The position numbers were made by a program, and so were the translations under genes. A DNA stretch of 64,000 nucleotides, taken from NCBI RefSeq assembly GCF_007855645.1, contig NZ_CP042261.1, positions 1,282,501 to 1,346,500 on the forward strand, written 5' to 3'. The stretch comes from Qingshengfaniella alkalisoli (GTDB lineage Bacteria; Pseudomonadota; Alphaproteobacteria; Rhodobacterales; Rhodobacteraceae). Each line of letters begins with the position of its first letter. Position 1 is the first letter of the stretch. Below are positions 34,942-44,763 of this stretch, piece after piece. Below the pieces are notes generated by a model. It was not told the origin of the DNA, made no database searches, and worked only from the letters and a program-made list of their open reading frames with translations.

Positions 34942-36027
34942 ATGACCAGCAACACCGGCGTTCTCGCCTCGCAAGACATCCTCAAAATGGTCGAAGACGG
35001 CCAGATCATCGGCGCTCGACGGATCTGGGACGCGCAATACCAGCCAGCGTCGCTCGATTTGCGGCTTGGAACTGTCGCCTATCGCATCCGCGCGTCTTTC
35101 CTGCCCGGCGCCATGTCCACCGTGGGCAACCGTCTGGCGGAATTCGAGATGCACCGGATTGATCTGGGCCCCGGTGCAGTCCTAGAAAAGGGCTGCGTCT
35201 ATCTGGTGCCGCTGATGGAAAGCCTCGACCTGCCCGAGACAATCCAGGCCGTGGCAAATGCCAAGAGTTCCACCGGGCGTCTCGATCTGCTGACGCGCGT
35301 GGTCATCGACAACGGCACCGAATTCGACCGCATTCCCGCTGGATACAAAGGACCCCTATTTGCCGAGATCTGCCCGCGCAGCTTTTCTGTCCTCGTCCGT
35401 CCCGGCATGCGGCTCAACCAGATCCGCTGTCGGCACGGGCAGTCCATCCTGAGCGATGACGACCTGCTGGAACTGCAAGACAGCCAACAGTTGGTGAACG
35501 GTCCCGCCCATATCGAGGATGGGGTCGGCTTTTCCGTCGATCTTACGCCCGGTGACGATGATCTTGTCGGATACCGTGCCAAGCCGCATACCGGCGTGAT
35601 CGATCTGGACATGATCGGCCATTACGACGTGCGCGATTTCTGGGATCCAGTGCGGGTCGATCGAGGCAACATCATCCTCGATCCCGGCGCGTTTTACATT
35701 CTCGTCAGCCGTGAGGCCGTCCACATTCCCCCGGACTGTGCGGCGGAAATGGCCCCTTATATGGCTTTGGTCGGAGAATTCCGCGTGCATTACGCTGGCT
35801 TCTTCGATCCCGGATTCGGCAATGCCGCCGCCGGTGGCCAGGGATCGCGCGGCGTGCTGGAAGTGCGCTGCCATGAAGCGCCCTTCGTCCTCGAACACGG
35901 GCAGCGGGTGGGCAGGCTGATCTATGAACGCATGCGCACGCGCCCTGACCGGCTCTACGGAGCCGACTTGCAGTCGAACTATCAAGGGCAAGGGCTGAAA
36001 CTGTCAAAGCACTTCAAGCCCGCCTGA
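34942..36027 (+). CDS. Tandem-domain dCTP deaminase/dUTPase-superfamily protein
   Basis: The 361-residue protein looks like two dCTP-deaminase/dUTPase-type folds in one chain. The first half has YQPASLDLRLGTVAYRIRAS, AKSSTGRLDLLTRVV and the PLFAEICPRS/PGMRLNQIR strands; the second half has GEFRVHYAGFFDPGFGN and VLEVRCHEAPFVLEHGQRVG, the same order of elements. Annotated relatives in Rhodobacterales are called 2'-deoxycytidine 5'-triphosphate deaminase. The usual trimer of single domains (about 190 residues) would become a fused pseudo-dimer subunit. GGAGG lies seven bases before the ATG. Confidence 0.8.
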   Translation: MTSNTGVLASQDILKMVEDGQIIGARRIWDAQYQPASLDLRLGTVAYRIRASFLPGAMSTVGNRLAEFEMHRIDLGPGAVLEKGCVYLVPLMESLDLPETIQAVANAKSSTGRLDLLTRVVIDNGTEFDRIPAGYKGPLFAEICPRSFSVLVRPGMRLNQIRCRHGQSILSDDDLLELQDSQQLVNGPAHIEDGVGFSVDLTPGDDDLVGYRAKPHTGVIDLDMIGHYDVRDFWDPVRVDRGNIILDPGAFYILVSREAVHIPPDCAAEMAPYMALVGEFRVHYAGFFDPGFGNAAAGGQGSRGVLEVRCHEAPFVLEHGQRVGRLIYERMRTRPDRLYGADLQSNYQGQGLKLSKHFKPA

Positions 36028-36031
36028 GACG

Positions 36032-36697
36032 TCAATCGTCGTCTTTGAATAACGCATCCTGTGTGTCGTCCGACGCTTCGTCCTGATCGTCCTGCCGCGC
36101 AGCGGAAAATTCGGGTGTCGGGCGGTTGTCGAGCAACCCTGCGGCGCGCAGCTCCTTGATGCCGGGCAGATCGCGGGCGCTTTCAAGGCTGAAATGGTCC
36201 AGAAACGCATCCGTTACAACGAAGGTGGCGGGACGGCCCGGCGTCATTTTGCGTCGACCAATCCTGATCCAATCCATTTCCAGCAGCTGGTCTATTGTAC
36301 CGCGGCTGACACTGACGCCGCGAATTTCTTCGATCTCGGCACGCGTCACCGGTTGGTGATAAGCGATGATGGCCAGCGTCTCTACCGCCGCACGGCTCAG
36401 CTTGCGGGTCTCCACCGTTTCCTTCTGCATCAGGAAGGCCAGATCCGGCGCGGTTCGAAACGCCCAACCCGAGCCCATCCGCTGAAGACGCACGCCGCGC
36501 CCGTCATAGCGTTTGGCAAGATTGTTCAGCGCCTCTTCCGGATCCGAGCCATGTGGCAGGCGGCCAATCAATTCGCGCAAAGTCACCGGTTCGGCACAGG
36601 CAAACAGGATCGCTTCGACCATGCGTTCCTGTTCCTCCATCGCGGGCGCTTCAAACAGGCTGGCCTCGTTCTCGGGGCTGGAGAAAGTGTCGCTCAT
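36032..36697 (-). CDS. scpB: Chromosome segregation/condensation protein ScpB
   Basis: ScpB is the kite subunit of the SMC condensin complex. The 221-residue protein has two winged-helix domains: MVEAILFACAEPVTLRELIGRLP at the N-terminus, then KLSRAAVETLAIIAYHQPVTRAEIEEIRG, the best-known family motif, followed by GTIDQLLEMDWIRIGRRKMTPGRP. The C-terminal tail is acidic (DDQDEASDDTQDALFKDDD). Its start overlaps the scpA stop (ATGA). Confidence 0.95.
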   Translation of the reverse strand: MSDTFSSPENEASLFEAPAMEEQERMVEAILFACAEPVTLRELIGRLPHGSDPEEALNNLAKRYDGRGVRLQRMGSGWAFRTAPDLAFLMQKETVETRKLSRAAVETLAIIAYHQPVTRAEIEEIRGVSVSRGTIDQLLEMDWIRIGRRKMTPGRPATFVVTDAFLDHFSLESARDLPGIKELRAAGLLDNRPTPEFSAARQDDQDEASDDTQDALFKDDD

Positions 36698-37482
36698 TTA
36701 CCGTCCGGCTTCCGTCTTAACTGAATGGGCGCGAATGATTCCGATTGCCGCAGTTCCGCCTGCCCCGCCTTTACCAGCTCCAGCGATGCCGCGAATGTCG
36801 ATGCCATGGCCGAGCGACGCTTCGCCGGATCATCGCTCCAGCCATCGGGCATATAGGTCGACAGATCCGTCCAATCGCCGGCAAAGCCGATCAGGGGACG
36901 CATCCGGTCCAACGCCTGTTCCATGGTTAGAACCGCATCGCGATCCATCACGAAGGGGCGGAACTCGTCCTTCGTCCTTATTCGCGCATAGGCCTGCATC
37001 AGATCCAGCAGCGATGCAGTGTAACTGACCCGCCGACTGCGGGACACGGTTTCGGTCAGCCCGCGTGCGAAGACGTCGCGGCCCAGTTGATCGCGCGCCA
37101 TAAGCTGGGCCGCCGCGTTGCGCATCGCCTGAAGCCGCTCCAGCTGGAAAGCCAGATGAGCGGCCAGTTCCTCGCCGGAAGGCCCTTCGTCTTCCGGATC
37201 AGGCGGTAGCAACAGGCGCGATTTCAGAAAGGCGAGCCAAGCGGCCATCACAAGATAATCGGCGGCCAGCTCGATGCGTAGCTGTTTCGCTTTGTTGACG
37301 AACAGAAGATACTGCTCCGCCAGCGCAAGGATGGAAATCTTACGCAGATCCACTTTCTGCGTGCGCGAAAGCGTCAGCAACAGATCCAACGGCCCCTCGA
37401 ACCCGTCCACATCGATGATCAGAGCTTCGGCTGCAAGCCTGACCTCAAGCGCGGTGACGTTGCCGGTGTCAGCGTCAGACAT
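36694..37482 (-). CDS. scpA: Segregation and condensation protein ScpA
   Basis: ScpA is the kleisin that closes the SMC ring. The 262-residue product has the N-terminal helix that binds SMC, FEGPLDLLLTLSRTQKVDLRK, the ALAEQYLLFV and DYLVMAAWLAFLKSRLLLPP helices and a C-terminal winged helix that would contact the Smc head. I start at the ATG at 37482, within the last codons of nagZ (8-base overlap), rather than upstream inside that gene. Confidence 0.94.
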   Translation of the reverse strand: MSDADTGNVTALEVRLAAEALIIDVDGFEGPLDLLLTLSRTQKVDLRKISILALAEQYLLFVNKAKQLRIELAADYLVMAAWLAFLKSRLLLPPDPEDEGPSGEELAAHLAFQLERLQAMRNAAAQLMARDQLGRDVFARGLTETVSRSRRVSYTASLLDLMQAYARIRTKDEFRPFVMDRDAVLTMEQALDRMRPLIGFAGDWTDLSTYMPDGWSDDPAKRRSAMASTFAASLELVKAGQAELRQSESFAPIQLRRKPDGK

Positions 37483-38494
37483 GCACACCTTCCCGAAGGA
37501 TGGCCGCAAGCTCAGCGTGCAGTCCATGCGCGTCAATCGGGTCGGGTGTGCGCCGGGCAGACAACGCCGACGTCGCGCGTTCGGCACCTTTCCCAGACAA
37601 GCGGCCGGCTGTCGCTACGACGTCTTCCATCTCACTCATCACTGCGTGACAGTGCAGCACCACATCACAACCGGCGTCCAAGGCCTTTCTCGTGCGGTCC
37701 GTCATATCGCCCTCAAGCGCATGCATCGACAGGTCATCCGTCATCAGCAGTCCGTCAAATCCGATCTGTTGCCTGATGAGGTCAATCACGATGCCTGACT
37801 GGGTGGCCGGGTGATCCGGGTCAATCTCGGAGAACACGATATGCGCCGTCATACCCATCGGTAACTCGCATAGCGCTTGGAACGGAACGAAGTCGGCCTG
37901 TTTCAGTCTTTCGAGATCGGCATCGACCTTCGGCAGTTCCAGATGCGTGTCCAGCGTCGACAACCCGTGACCCGGCATATGCTTCATTACGGGTAAAACC
38001 CCGCCATCCAGAAGCCCATCGGCCACCGCACGCGCAGCGCTGGTCACCGTTTCCGGCCCGTAGCCATAGCAGCGGTTTTTCAGGACGGGATGCGTGTCGA
38101 CGCGCGCGATGTCGCCAAGGGGCGAGCAATTGCCGTCGATGCCGACCTCACGCAGTTCTGCGGCAATCAGGCGGCTGCGGATATACATGGCGCGACCGGC
38201 CTTGGCGGGGCCAGCCTGTTCCATCTGATCGAGCGCGGGCAACCATTCATGCCAGTGGGGTGCCTGCAGTCGCTGAACGCGCCCACCTTCTTGATCAATC
38301 AGTATTGGAGCTTCTCTCCCCACGGCATCACGCAAGGCGGCGGTCAGCGCGATCACCTGATCCGGCGTATCGATGTTGCGAGCAAACAGGATGAACCCGA
38401 ACGGATCAGCCTCGCGAAAGAAGTCACGTTCATTCGCCGTCAGTTCAGTTCCGGTACATCCGAAAATATAAGCGCCTTGTGTCCGTTCGCTCAT
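37475..38494 (-). CDS. nagZ: Beta-N-acetylhexosaminidase NagZ
   Basis: NagZ removes GlcNAc from anhydro-muropeptides in cytoplasmic peptidoglycan recycling. The 339-residue GH3 enzyme has the DQEGGRVQRL substrate loop, the mobile-loop His in KHMPGHGLSTLDTH and the catalytic Asp region LLMTDDLSMHAL. It lies between the SPOR protein and scpA on the same strand, an arrangement that is usual in Rhodobacterales. No signal peptide, in keeping with a cytosolic role. Confidence 0.95.
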   Translation of the reverse strand: MSERTQGAYIFGCTGTELTANERDFFREADPFGFILFARNIDTPDQVIALTAALRDAVGREAPILIDQEGGRVQRLQAPHWHEWLPALDQMEQAGPAKAGRAMYIRSRLIAAELREVGIDGNCSPLGDIARVDTHPVLKNRCYGYGPETVTSAARAVADGLLDGGVLPVMKHMPGHGLSTLDTHLELPKVDADLERLKQADFVPFQALCELPMGMTAHIVFSEIDPDHPATQSGIVIDLIRQQIGFDGLLMTDDLSMHALEGDMTDRTRKALDAGCDVVLHCHAVMSEMEDVVATAGRLSGKGAERATSALSARRTPDPIDAHGLHAELAAILREGVHV

Positions 38495-38547
38495 GCTTTG
38501 TCCGCGTCATCCCTCGCATCATCCTACCGAGGCAGGTACGGCACAGC

Positions 38548-39600
38548 TTAGCGTGTCAGCACAGGGATACAATCGGCCTGTTCAGCCAACAGCACCGAAC
38601 AGAAATTTCGCGCCGACGTAAGATCGTCAAACCCGGCCACCCGCAACCTGTAAAAGGTGCGGCCATTGCTGTGCGCGGGTTCGATCACTTGCTGCTTCCC
38701 GGCGACATAAGTGTCGAAATTCGCTGCGATGTTGTTCCAGGCGGCTTGGGCCATCTCGGGGCTGTCGAACGCACCAAGCTGCACCAAACGCGTGCCAGCA
38801 GATATCCGCAGCGTCTCCATCTGGCTTACATTCGCGGATGCACGCGTGACCATTTCCATCCGGTCGCCGGTATCCAGTGCTGCCTGCGGCTCGCCTTCCG
38901 CGCCCGCCCCCGACTCACCAAGCGCTTCTTCGATCGCGGAGTTGACGGAAGCGCGCATGATATCGTCAAGCGATTTCGACTGTTGTGCAGGCTGCGACGT
39001 AGGCTGCGCGCTTTGGGTCGAAACCTGCGAACGCTGGGAGGGACGCGCAACGGGGCGCGGCACCGTCACCTCATTGGCGTCGATCGACGCGACCTGCTCT
39101 TCCTGCGGTTCCTCGTCGACCTGTGCAAGCTGCTCGTCCAGATTGTCTCCAGGATCTCCTTCTGTCACCGTCTGCGGCGATCCCGCAAGCTGCGTGGCAG
39201 GATCCATGACCTCGGCATCGGGCATCTCGCCCAGTTCAGCCACGGCAACATCTTCATCGGCGACGCCAACGGGTTCGGGCGCCAGCACCAACTTGTCAAC
39301 TTGCACTTCGTTCTCGCCCTCGGACGCGACATTGTTCACTGCCAAACCTTGGTGATCGGCCTGAAACCCGCCGGGATTCTCGGGCGCTATCCGTGCAGGG
39401 CCTTCCATTGCTCTGACGACAGGCACACCGCGCGCATCGCGCAGGGCCAGATCGGTCGCCCACCAGCCAAGCCCGCCCACAAGCGCGAGCGACGACGCTG
39501 CACCGGCCCAGCCCATGAGCGTCGCAAAGAACCCCCTGCCCCGAAAGCTGGGGCGCGGCTCCTCTTCGAAAGCCTCGGAATATGCCATTTTTCGCCTCAT
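38548..39600 (-). CDS. SPOR-domain membrane protein
   Basis: The 350-residue protein has a short cytosolic N-terminus, one TM helix (about residues 29-50, LMGWAGAASSLALVGGLGWW), a long acidic, Pro/Ser/Gln-rich periplasmic linker and a C-terminal SPOR domain (TRLVQLGAFDSPEMAQAAW to the end). SPOR domains bind denuded peptidoglycan at division sites. The Cys pair in SPOR (NFCSVLLAEQADC) is visible. Single-gene spacing from nagZ is 53 bp, from argS 69 bp. Confidence 0.88.
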   Translation of the reverse strand: MRRKMAYSEAFEEEPRPSFRGRGFFATLMGWAGAASSLALVGGLGWWATDLALRDARGVPVVRAMEGPARIAPENPGGFQADHQGLAVNNVASEGENEVQVDKLVLAPEPVGVADEDVAVAELGEMPDAEVMDPATQLAGSPQTVTEGDPGDNLDEQLAQVDEEPQEEQVASIDANEVTVPRPVARPSQRSQVSTQSAQPTSQPAQQSKSLDDIMRASVNSAIEEALGESGAGAEGEPQAALDTGDRMEMVTRASANVSQMETLRISAGTRLVQLGAFDSPEMAQAAWNNIAANFDTYVAGKQQVIEPAHSNGRTFYRLRVAGFDDLTSARNFCSVLLAEQADCIPVLTR

Positions 39601-39669
39601 CTCGCCCCCCGTTATCTTCGGGTTCGCGGTTCAAATTCTGCTCTGCAACCGCTGGGCGTGGCGCTTTTG

Positions 39670-41412
39670 TCAGCGCATCTCTTCCAGCGGCTTTACCCCA
39701 AGGATACCAAGACCGGAGGAAATGACAACCGCAACTGCCCGTGGCAAAACAAGTTTTGCCGATGTTGTGACCAAATCGCCCTCCTGGACAAAGCGCAACT
39801 CCGGCTGGTCATTGCCACGATTCCACAGCGCGTGGAACTCGGACGCCAATTCATAGAGGTAAAACGCCACTCTATGCGGCTCATGGGTGCGCGCCGCGAT
39901 CTCGACCAGACGCGGCCATTCGGCAAGTTTCTTCGCCACCGCGATCTCGGCAGGGTCCGTCAGGCCAGCAAGATCCTGCTTGCTGATCGCCTCGTCGGAC
40001 ACGTCCACGCCCAGATCGGCAGCTTTTCGCAGAACGGAATGCACCCTGGCATGCGCGTACTGGACATAGAAGACGGGGTTGTCCTTGGATTGCTCCAACA
40101 CCTTGTCGAAGTCGAAATCGAGCGGCGCGTCGTTCTTGCGGGTCAGCATCACGAAGCGAGTCACATCCGGCCCCACCTGATCGACTACGTCACGCAGGGT
40201 AACAAATGTCCCTGCCCGCTTGGACATCTTGAACGGCTCGCCATCCTTGTAGAGTTTCACCAACTGCGTCAGCTTGACGTCCAATGGCGTCTTACCATCG
40301 GACAGTGCCGAAACAGCCGCTTTCATCCGCTTGACGTATCCACCGTGATCCGCACCGAAGACGTCGATCAGTGCATCGAAACCGCGTGTGATCTTGTCAT
40401 AATGGTAAGCAATGTCGGGCGCGAAATATGTCCAGCTTCCGTCGGACTTCTTCACCGGGCGATCCACATCGTCGCCATGTACGGTGGAGCGGAACAATGT
40501 CTGCTCTCGCGGTTCCCAGTCCTCGGGCAACTTGCCTTTGGGGGGCTCCAACACCCCCTCATAGATCAGGCCCTTGCCGTCGAGATCGTCAAGCGCCGCT
40601 TCGATCTTGCCGGTGCCGTAAAGGGACTTCTCGGAAAAGAAGACATCCATCTTGACCCCAAGCGCGGCCAGGTCTTCGCGGATCAGGTCCAGCATCCGCT
40701 CGGTCGCGAATTCGCGGATCTCTTCCAGCCACTCGGATTCATCTTTGCCGACGAACCGATCACCGACCTTGTCCTTTAGTGCCTGCCCTACCTCGATCAG
40801 GTAGTCGCCCGGATAGGTGCCGTCCTCGAACGCGACCTCCTGCCCATGCGCTTCCAGGTACCGCAGATATACCGACCGCGCGAGGACATCGACCTGTGCA
40901 CCGCCGTCATTGATGTAATACTCGCGGGTTACGTCATAGCCCGCGTAATCCAGCAAGGATGCAAGCGCATCACCGAACACCGCACCACGGGTATGACCGA
41001 CATGCAGCGGCCCCGTCGGGTTGGCCGAAACGTATTCGACATTGATCTTCTGGTTTGCGCCCAGTTCGGACCGACCGAAGCCCGCATCCGCGAGCACACC
41101 GCTGACCAGGCCCTGCCAGACCGCATTGGACAACCGCAGGTTCAGAAAACCCGGCCCCGCGACCTCGGCAAGCGCAATCCGCGGATCTTCAGCCAACTGA
41201 CCAGCCAGGGCATCGGCAATGTCGCGCGGCTTCATCTTCGCGGGCTTGGCCAGTACCATTGCCGCGTTTGTTGCCATATCACCATGCGCCGCGTCTCGTG
41301 GCGGCTCCACCGTTACATTCGAGAAATCCAGCCCGTCGGGCAGGGTTCCCGCGTCTTGCATGGCGGTCAGCTTGTCCAGAACAAGCGTCTTGATATCGGC
41401 AAACAGGTTCAT
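39670..41412 (-). CDS. argS: Arginyl-tRNA synthetase
   Basis: The 580-residue class I synthetase has the HIGH-like motif [14 protein letters not shown] preceded by [13 protein letters not shown], and the KMSKRAG signature ([15 protein letters not shown]). The N-terminal additional domain and the C-terminal DALR anticodon-binding domain ([15 protein letters not shown] onwards) are complete. Length is normal for proteobacterial ArgS (575-585). Confidence 0.97.
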   Translation of the reverse strand: MNLFADIKTLVLDKLTAMQDAGTLPDGLDFSNVTVEPPRDAAHGDMATNAAMVLAKPAKMKPRDIADALAGQLAEDPRIALAEVAGPGFLNLRLSNAVWQGLVSGVLADAGFGRSELGANQKINVEYVSANPTGPLHVGHTRGAVFGDALASLLDYAGYDVTREYYINDGGAQVDVLARSVYLRYLEAHGQEVAFEDGTYPGDYLIEVGQALKDKVGDRFVGKDESEWLEEIREFATERMLDLIREDLAALGVKMDVFFSEKSLYGTGKIEAALDDLDGKGLIYEGVLEPPKGKLPEDWEPREQTLFRSTVHGDDVDRPVKKSDGSWTYFAPDIAYHYDKITRGFDALIDVFGADHGGYVKRMKAAVSALSDGKTPLDVKLTQLVKLYKDGEPFKMSKRAGTFVTLRDVVDQVGPDVTRFVMLTRKNDAPLDFDFDKVLEQSKDNPVFYVQYAHARVHSVLRKAADLGVDVSDEAISKQDLAGLTDPAEIAVAKKLAEWPRLVEIAARTHEPHRVAFYLYELASEFHALWNRGNDQPELRFVQEGDLVTTSAKLVLPRAVAVVISSGLGILGVKPLEEMR

Positions 41413-41472
41413 GTCACTAAGTCCCAGAAATTCGCAGCGGGTCTAGCACAGACGCGGCCAGACGCAATTGAT

Positions 41473-42615
41473 TTAACCTTGGCCACAATGGCGTCGGTGT
41501 TCCTGAAGTGCGAAGCGATCGGTCATGCCCGCAATGTAGTCGGCGACCAGACGCGCCCGTTCGGTCTGGTTGAGCCCGCTATCTGCCACGCGATGCCAGC
41601 GCCACGGCAGGAGGCTCGGATCACGCATGTAGACGCCGAACAGATCCTTCACCTGACGCGTGACGTCGTCGCGGATCACCACCACCTGCGGCGCGCGATA
41701 CATGCGGCTGAACAGGAACTTGCGGATCACGTTGATCTTGTCGACCATCTCCGGTGAGAAAGCGATCACCGGCTTGCCCAGATTGCGAATCTCGTCGCAG
41801 CTTTGCGGGCCAGCCTCTTCAATGATACCGCGCGAGTGGTCGATCAGGTCGCTCACCATATATCCGAATACACGCCGCAGCGCCTCATGTCGCCGGCGGA
41901 TAGGATCCAGATCAGGATACGTCGCGTCCACGTCGGCATAGGCGGGTTGCAACAGTGGCAGGTCCAGCAATTCCTTATCGGTGAACAGCTTCGCGCGCAG
42001 CCCGTCCTGCAGATCGTGGTTGTTATAGGCCACATCATCGGACAGCGCGGCAACTTGCGCTTCGGCGCTGGCGAAGGTGTTCAGTTCCATATCGTGCCTG
42101 GAATTGTATTCCGACAAAGCGTAGGGCAGCTCACCCTCGACCGGTCCGTTGTGCTTGGCAATCCCTTCGAGCGTATCCCATGTCAGGTTCAACCCATCGA
42201 AATCGGCGTAGTGGCGTTCCAGCCACGTCACGATCCGCAGCGTCTGCGCGTTGTGATCGAACCCGCCGAAGGGCGCCATCATCTCGTCCAGCGCGTCCTC
42301 GCCCGTATGTCCGAACGGGGTGTGCCCCAGATCATGGGCAAGCGCCACGGCCTCGGTCAGCTCGTCATTCAATCCCAGCGCACCGGAAATCGTCCGGGCG
42401 ACTTGCGCGACCTCAATCGAATGGGTCAGGCGAGTACGGAAATAATCCCCCTCATGTTCCACGAAAACCTGTGTCTTGTGCTTAAGGCGACGAAAGGCGC
42501 TGGAATGGATGATCCGGTCCCTATCGCGCTGATAGCACGACCGGAATGCACTTTCTTCTTCGGGGTATAGCCGTCCGCGCGTGGCGTCTGGATGCGCCGC
42601 ATAGGGTTTCAACAT
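41473..42615 (-). CDS. dgt: Deoxyguanosinetriphosphate triphosphohydrolase-like protein
   Basis: A 380-residue HD-domain phosphohydrolase of the dGTPase family: TRLTHSIEVAQVARTISG contributes the first His, AVALAHDLGHTPFGHTGEDAL the HD pair, and a later Asp lies in LSDDVAYNNHDLQDGL. Family enzymes convert dGTP to deoxyguanosine and tripolyphosphate or act on several dNTPs. The ATG at 42615 matches the usual N-terminus (MLKPYAAHPDATRGR). The longer frame runs into the divergent A-type carrier gene. Confidence 0.92.
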   Translation of the reverse strand: MLKPYAAHPDATRGRLYPEEESAFRSCYQRDRDRIIHSSAFRRLKHKTQVFVEHEGDYFRTRLTHSIEVAQVARTISGALGLNDELTEAVALAHDLGHTPFGHTGEDALDEMMAPFGGFDHNAQTLRIVTWLERHYADFDGLNLTWDTLEGIAKHNGPVEGELPYALSEYNSRHDMELNTFASAEAQVAALSDDVAYNNHDLQDGLRAKLFTDKELLDLPLLQPAYADVDATYPDLDPIRRRHEALRRVFGYMVSDLIDHSRGIIEEAGPQSCDEIRNLGKPVIAFSPEMVDKINVIRKFLFSRMYRAPQVVVIRDDVTRQVKDLFGVYMRDPSLLPWRWHRVADSGLNQTERARLVADYIAGMTDRFALQEHRRHCGQG

Positions 42616-42691
42616 GACCTGCCTGTCCTTGTCGCTGTGCCGTGGTCCGCATATATTGAAAGCCAAGCCATTCCAAGTGACGAGGAAACTG

Positions 42692-43024
42692 ATGGATCTG
42701 TCGCTACCGCCCAAGGTTACCGAGCGCGCCTTCGCTCGCCTGAAAGAAATCAACGACACTTCCGATGCGCCAAAGGCGCTGCGCGTCGCAGTTGAAGGCG
42801 GCGGTTGTTCGGGCTTTCAGTATGACATCAAGCTCGACGAGCCATCCGACGACGACCTGGTGTTGGAAGGCAGCGGGCAGAAGGTTGTTGTGGACAGCAT
42901 CTCCCTGCCGTTCCTGACCAACGCCGTCATCGACTTCACCGAAGAACTGATCGGCGCGAGATTTGTGATCGAGAATCCCAATGCCAGCAGTTCCTGCGGT
43001 TGCGGCACGTCCTTCGCGATGTAG
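42692..43024 (+). CDS. A-type iron-sulfur carrier protein (ErpA/IscA family)
   Basis: A 110-residue A-type carrier that holds and delivers Fe-S clusters. The three conserved cysteines are in GGGCSGFQY and in the terminal SSCGCGTSF, giving the family C-x-n-CGC pattern. GAGG lies seven bases before the ATG. The gene diverges from dgt, 76 bases away, and has no isc or suf neighbours, so it is likely a housekeeping ErpA-type protein; the exact paralog name is uncertain. Confidence 0.9.
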   Translation: MDLSLPPKVTERAFARLKEINDTSDAPKALRVAVEGGGCSGFQYDIKLDEPSDDDLVLEGSGQKVVVDSISLPFLTNAVIDFTEELIGARFVIENPNASSSCGCGTSFAM

Positions 43025-43040
43025 TCGGATCGCCTAAAGG

Positions 43041-43865
43041 TCAGTTGTTCAGCTCGACCCGGGCGAATTCTGCTATGGTCAGCGGAATCGTTGCGAACGG
43101 GCTATTTTCTTCGACAAACCATGACGCCGACAGCCCCATCCCGACGAACACCCATTGCAACAGACGACGTCGATCCAACCGCGCAGCTTCGGCCACGATT
43201 GCAACCCGGCGCCGGAAACAAGTTTGATCAGACGCGGCCGGGACGTTCGGATTAACGAGATCAGGGTTTGAAAACAGCGCGACGTATTCAAACGCCCGCT
43301 CGCCGACCAGCCCCTTGGGATCAATCGCCAACCAACCTCGCGCCCCAAAATCCAGCACATTTCCGTGGTGTAGATCGCCATGCAGCACATGGATGTCGCG
43401 CTGATCTTCAAGCAGTTTGTCGATCAATTTCGCAGCCTCTGAAAACACACCACCTTCCGCCGCGCCCACGTCCCGTAGTGCGCGAAACCAACGGTTCATG
43501 GGCACGAAGGAGCTTGGGGCAAGGCGATGATTGTGAAGCTGTTGCGCCACACAGCACAGAACAAGGCAGGTTACATCATCCTCGCCGCCTCGCGCCATAT
43601 TTGCGAGGTCTCGCTGTCCGGTGGCCCGCTCCATCAACACTGCCAACCCATCTCTGGCGAATACCCGCGCCGCCCCTTCGCCCGCCCATTGTTCCAACAG
43701 ACGTGACCCGCGTCGCTCCTCATCGGTCAGGCACAACTTCAACATCGCGGGTTCACCAGCCTTCAGAACGGGCAGCAATCGCGATGTATGTGTGACAAGC
43801 GGCTCCCCGTCACCCAAGAGTGCCCATTTCTTCAGATAGGGATCAAACATGCGCTCTGATAGCAT
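43041..43865 (-). CDS. APH(6)/hydroxyurea-type small-molecule kinase
   Basis: A 274-residue protein of the aminoglycoside/hydroxyurea antibiotic-resistance kinase family. It has a nucleotide-binding N-lobe region (LLPVLKAGEPAMLKLCL), LLEQWAGEGAARVFARDGLAVLMERA, the catalytic loop HVLHGDLHHGNVL and the metal Asp in WLAIDPKGLVGE, all typical of StrB-like APH(6) enzymes. A chromosomal copy in a housekeeping context need not confer resistance. Start choice is uncertain; an upstream GTG at 43883 is possible. Confidence 0.85.
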   Translation of the reverse strand: MLSERMFDPYLKKWALLGDGEPLVTHTSRLLPVLKAGEPAMLKLCLTDEERRGSRLLEQWAGEGAARVFARDGLAVLMERATGQRDLANMARGGEDDVTCLVLCCVAQQLHNHRLAPSSFVPMNRWFRALRDVGAAEGGVFSEAAKLIDKLLEDQRDIHVLHGDLHHGNVLDFGARGWLAIDPKGLVGERAFEYVALFSNPDLVNPNVPAASDQTCFRRRVAIVAEAARLDRRRLLQWVFVGMGLSASWFVEENSPFATIPLTIAEFARVELNN

Positions 43866-43962
43866 GTCGGTCGTCCACACCACAGCTTCGGTTTGCGCCG
43901 ATCACACAGCACGCGTATGGATATCGTCAAATCGAATATCTTTCGTCTGAAGGGCCGCCGCC

Positions 43963-44763
43963 ATGAAAATCGCCAGCTTCAATATCAACGGGATCAAGGC
44001 CCGCATCGGCGCGCTGACCGATTGGCTGAATGATGCGCAACCCGATGTCGCGATCTTGCAGGAAATCAAATCCATAGATGAGAACTTTCCGGCCGATCAC
44101 TTCAGGGACATGGGCTACATAGTTGAAACCCATGGGCAAAAGAGCTTCAACGGCGTCGCAATTCTGTCCAAGCTGCCGCTCGAAGATGTCACACGTGGCT
44201 TGCCCGGCGACGATGACGATGAACAGGCTCGCTATATCGAGGCGACCGTGATCGGCGACAAAAAACCGGTCCGTATCTGCGGCCTGTATCTACCGAACGG
44301 CAACCCGGCGCCGGGCCCGAAATACGATTACAAGCTCGCATGGATGGAACGGCTGCGGCAGCGCGCAACCACACTACTTGAACTTGAAGAACCCTTCCTA
44401 ATGGCAGGTGATTACAACATAATCCCACAGAAAGAAGATGCAGAAAAGCCCGACAGCTGGCGGGAGGATGCGCTGTTCCTGCCTCAATCGCGCGAGGCCT
44501 ATCGCAAGATCACCAGCCTCGGGCTCACCGACGCGTTTCGAGCGTGCAATCCGCATAACCCGCCCGCCTCGCCACCCGGACATTACACATTCTGGGACTA
44601 TCAGGCCGGAGCATGGAACCGGAACAACGGCATCCGCATCGACCATTTCCTGCTGAGCCCGCAATGCGCGGATATTCTGGAAGATTGCCAGATCGATCGC
44701 GACATCCGTGGGCGCGAGAAGCCTTCCGACCACGTTCCGATCTGGGTCAAGCTCGCCGCCTAA
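43963..44763 (+). CDS. xthA: Exodeoxyribonuclease III
   Basis: The 266-residue protein is a class II AP endonuclease/3' exonuclease of base-excision repair. The ExoIII motif set is complete: ASFNINGIKAR, ILQEIKS with the metal-binding Glu, FLMAGDYNIIP, WDYQAGAWNRNNGIRIDHFL and a final SDHVPIW with the catalytic Asp-His. Its stop overlaps the convergent monooxygenase stop by 4 bases. Confidence 0.95.
   Translation: MKIASFNINGIKARIGALTDWLNDAQPDVAILQEIKSIDENFPADHFRDMGYIVETHGQKSFNGVAILSKLPLEDVTRGLPGDDDDEQARYIEATVIGDKKPVRICGLYLPNGNPAPGPKYDYKLAWMERLRQRATTLLELEEPFLMAGDYNIIPQKEDAEKPDSWREDALFLPQSREAYRKITSLGLTDAFRACNPHNPPASPPGHYTFWDYQAGAWNRNNGIRIDHFLLSPQCADILEDCQIDRDIRGREKPSDHVPIWVKLAA

Noticed and set aside
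38479-40779. A 766-codon open frame on the plus strand
   Set aside because: It runs antisense to the SPOR-protein and argS genes, has an Arg/His/Leu-heavy composition and no domain; it is a GC-driven shadow.
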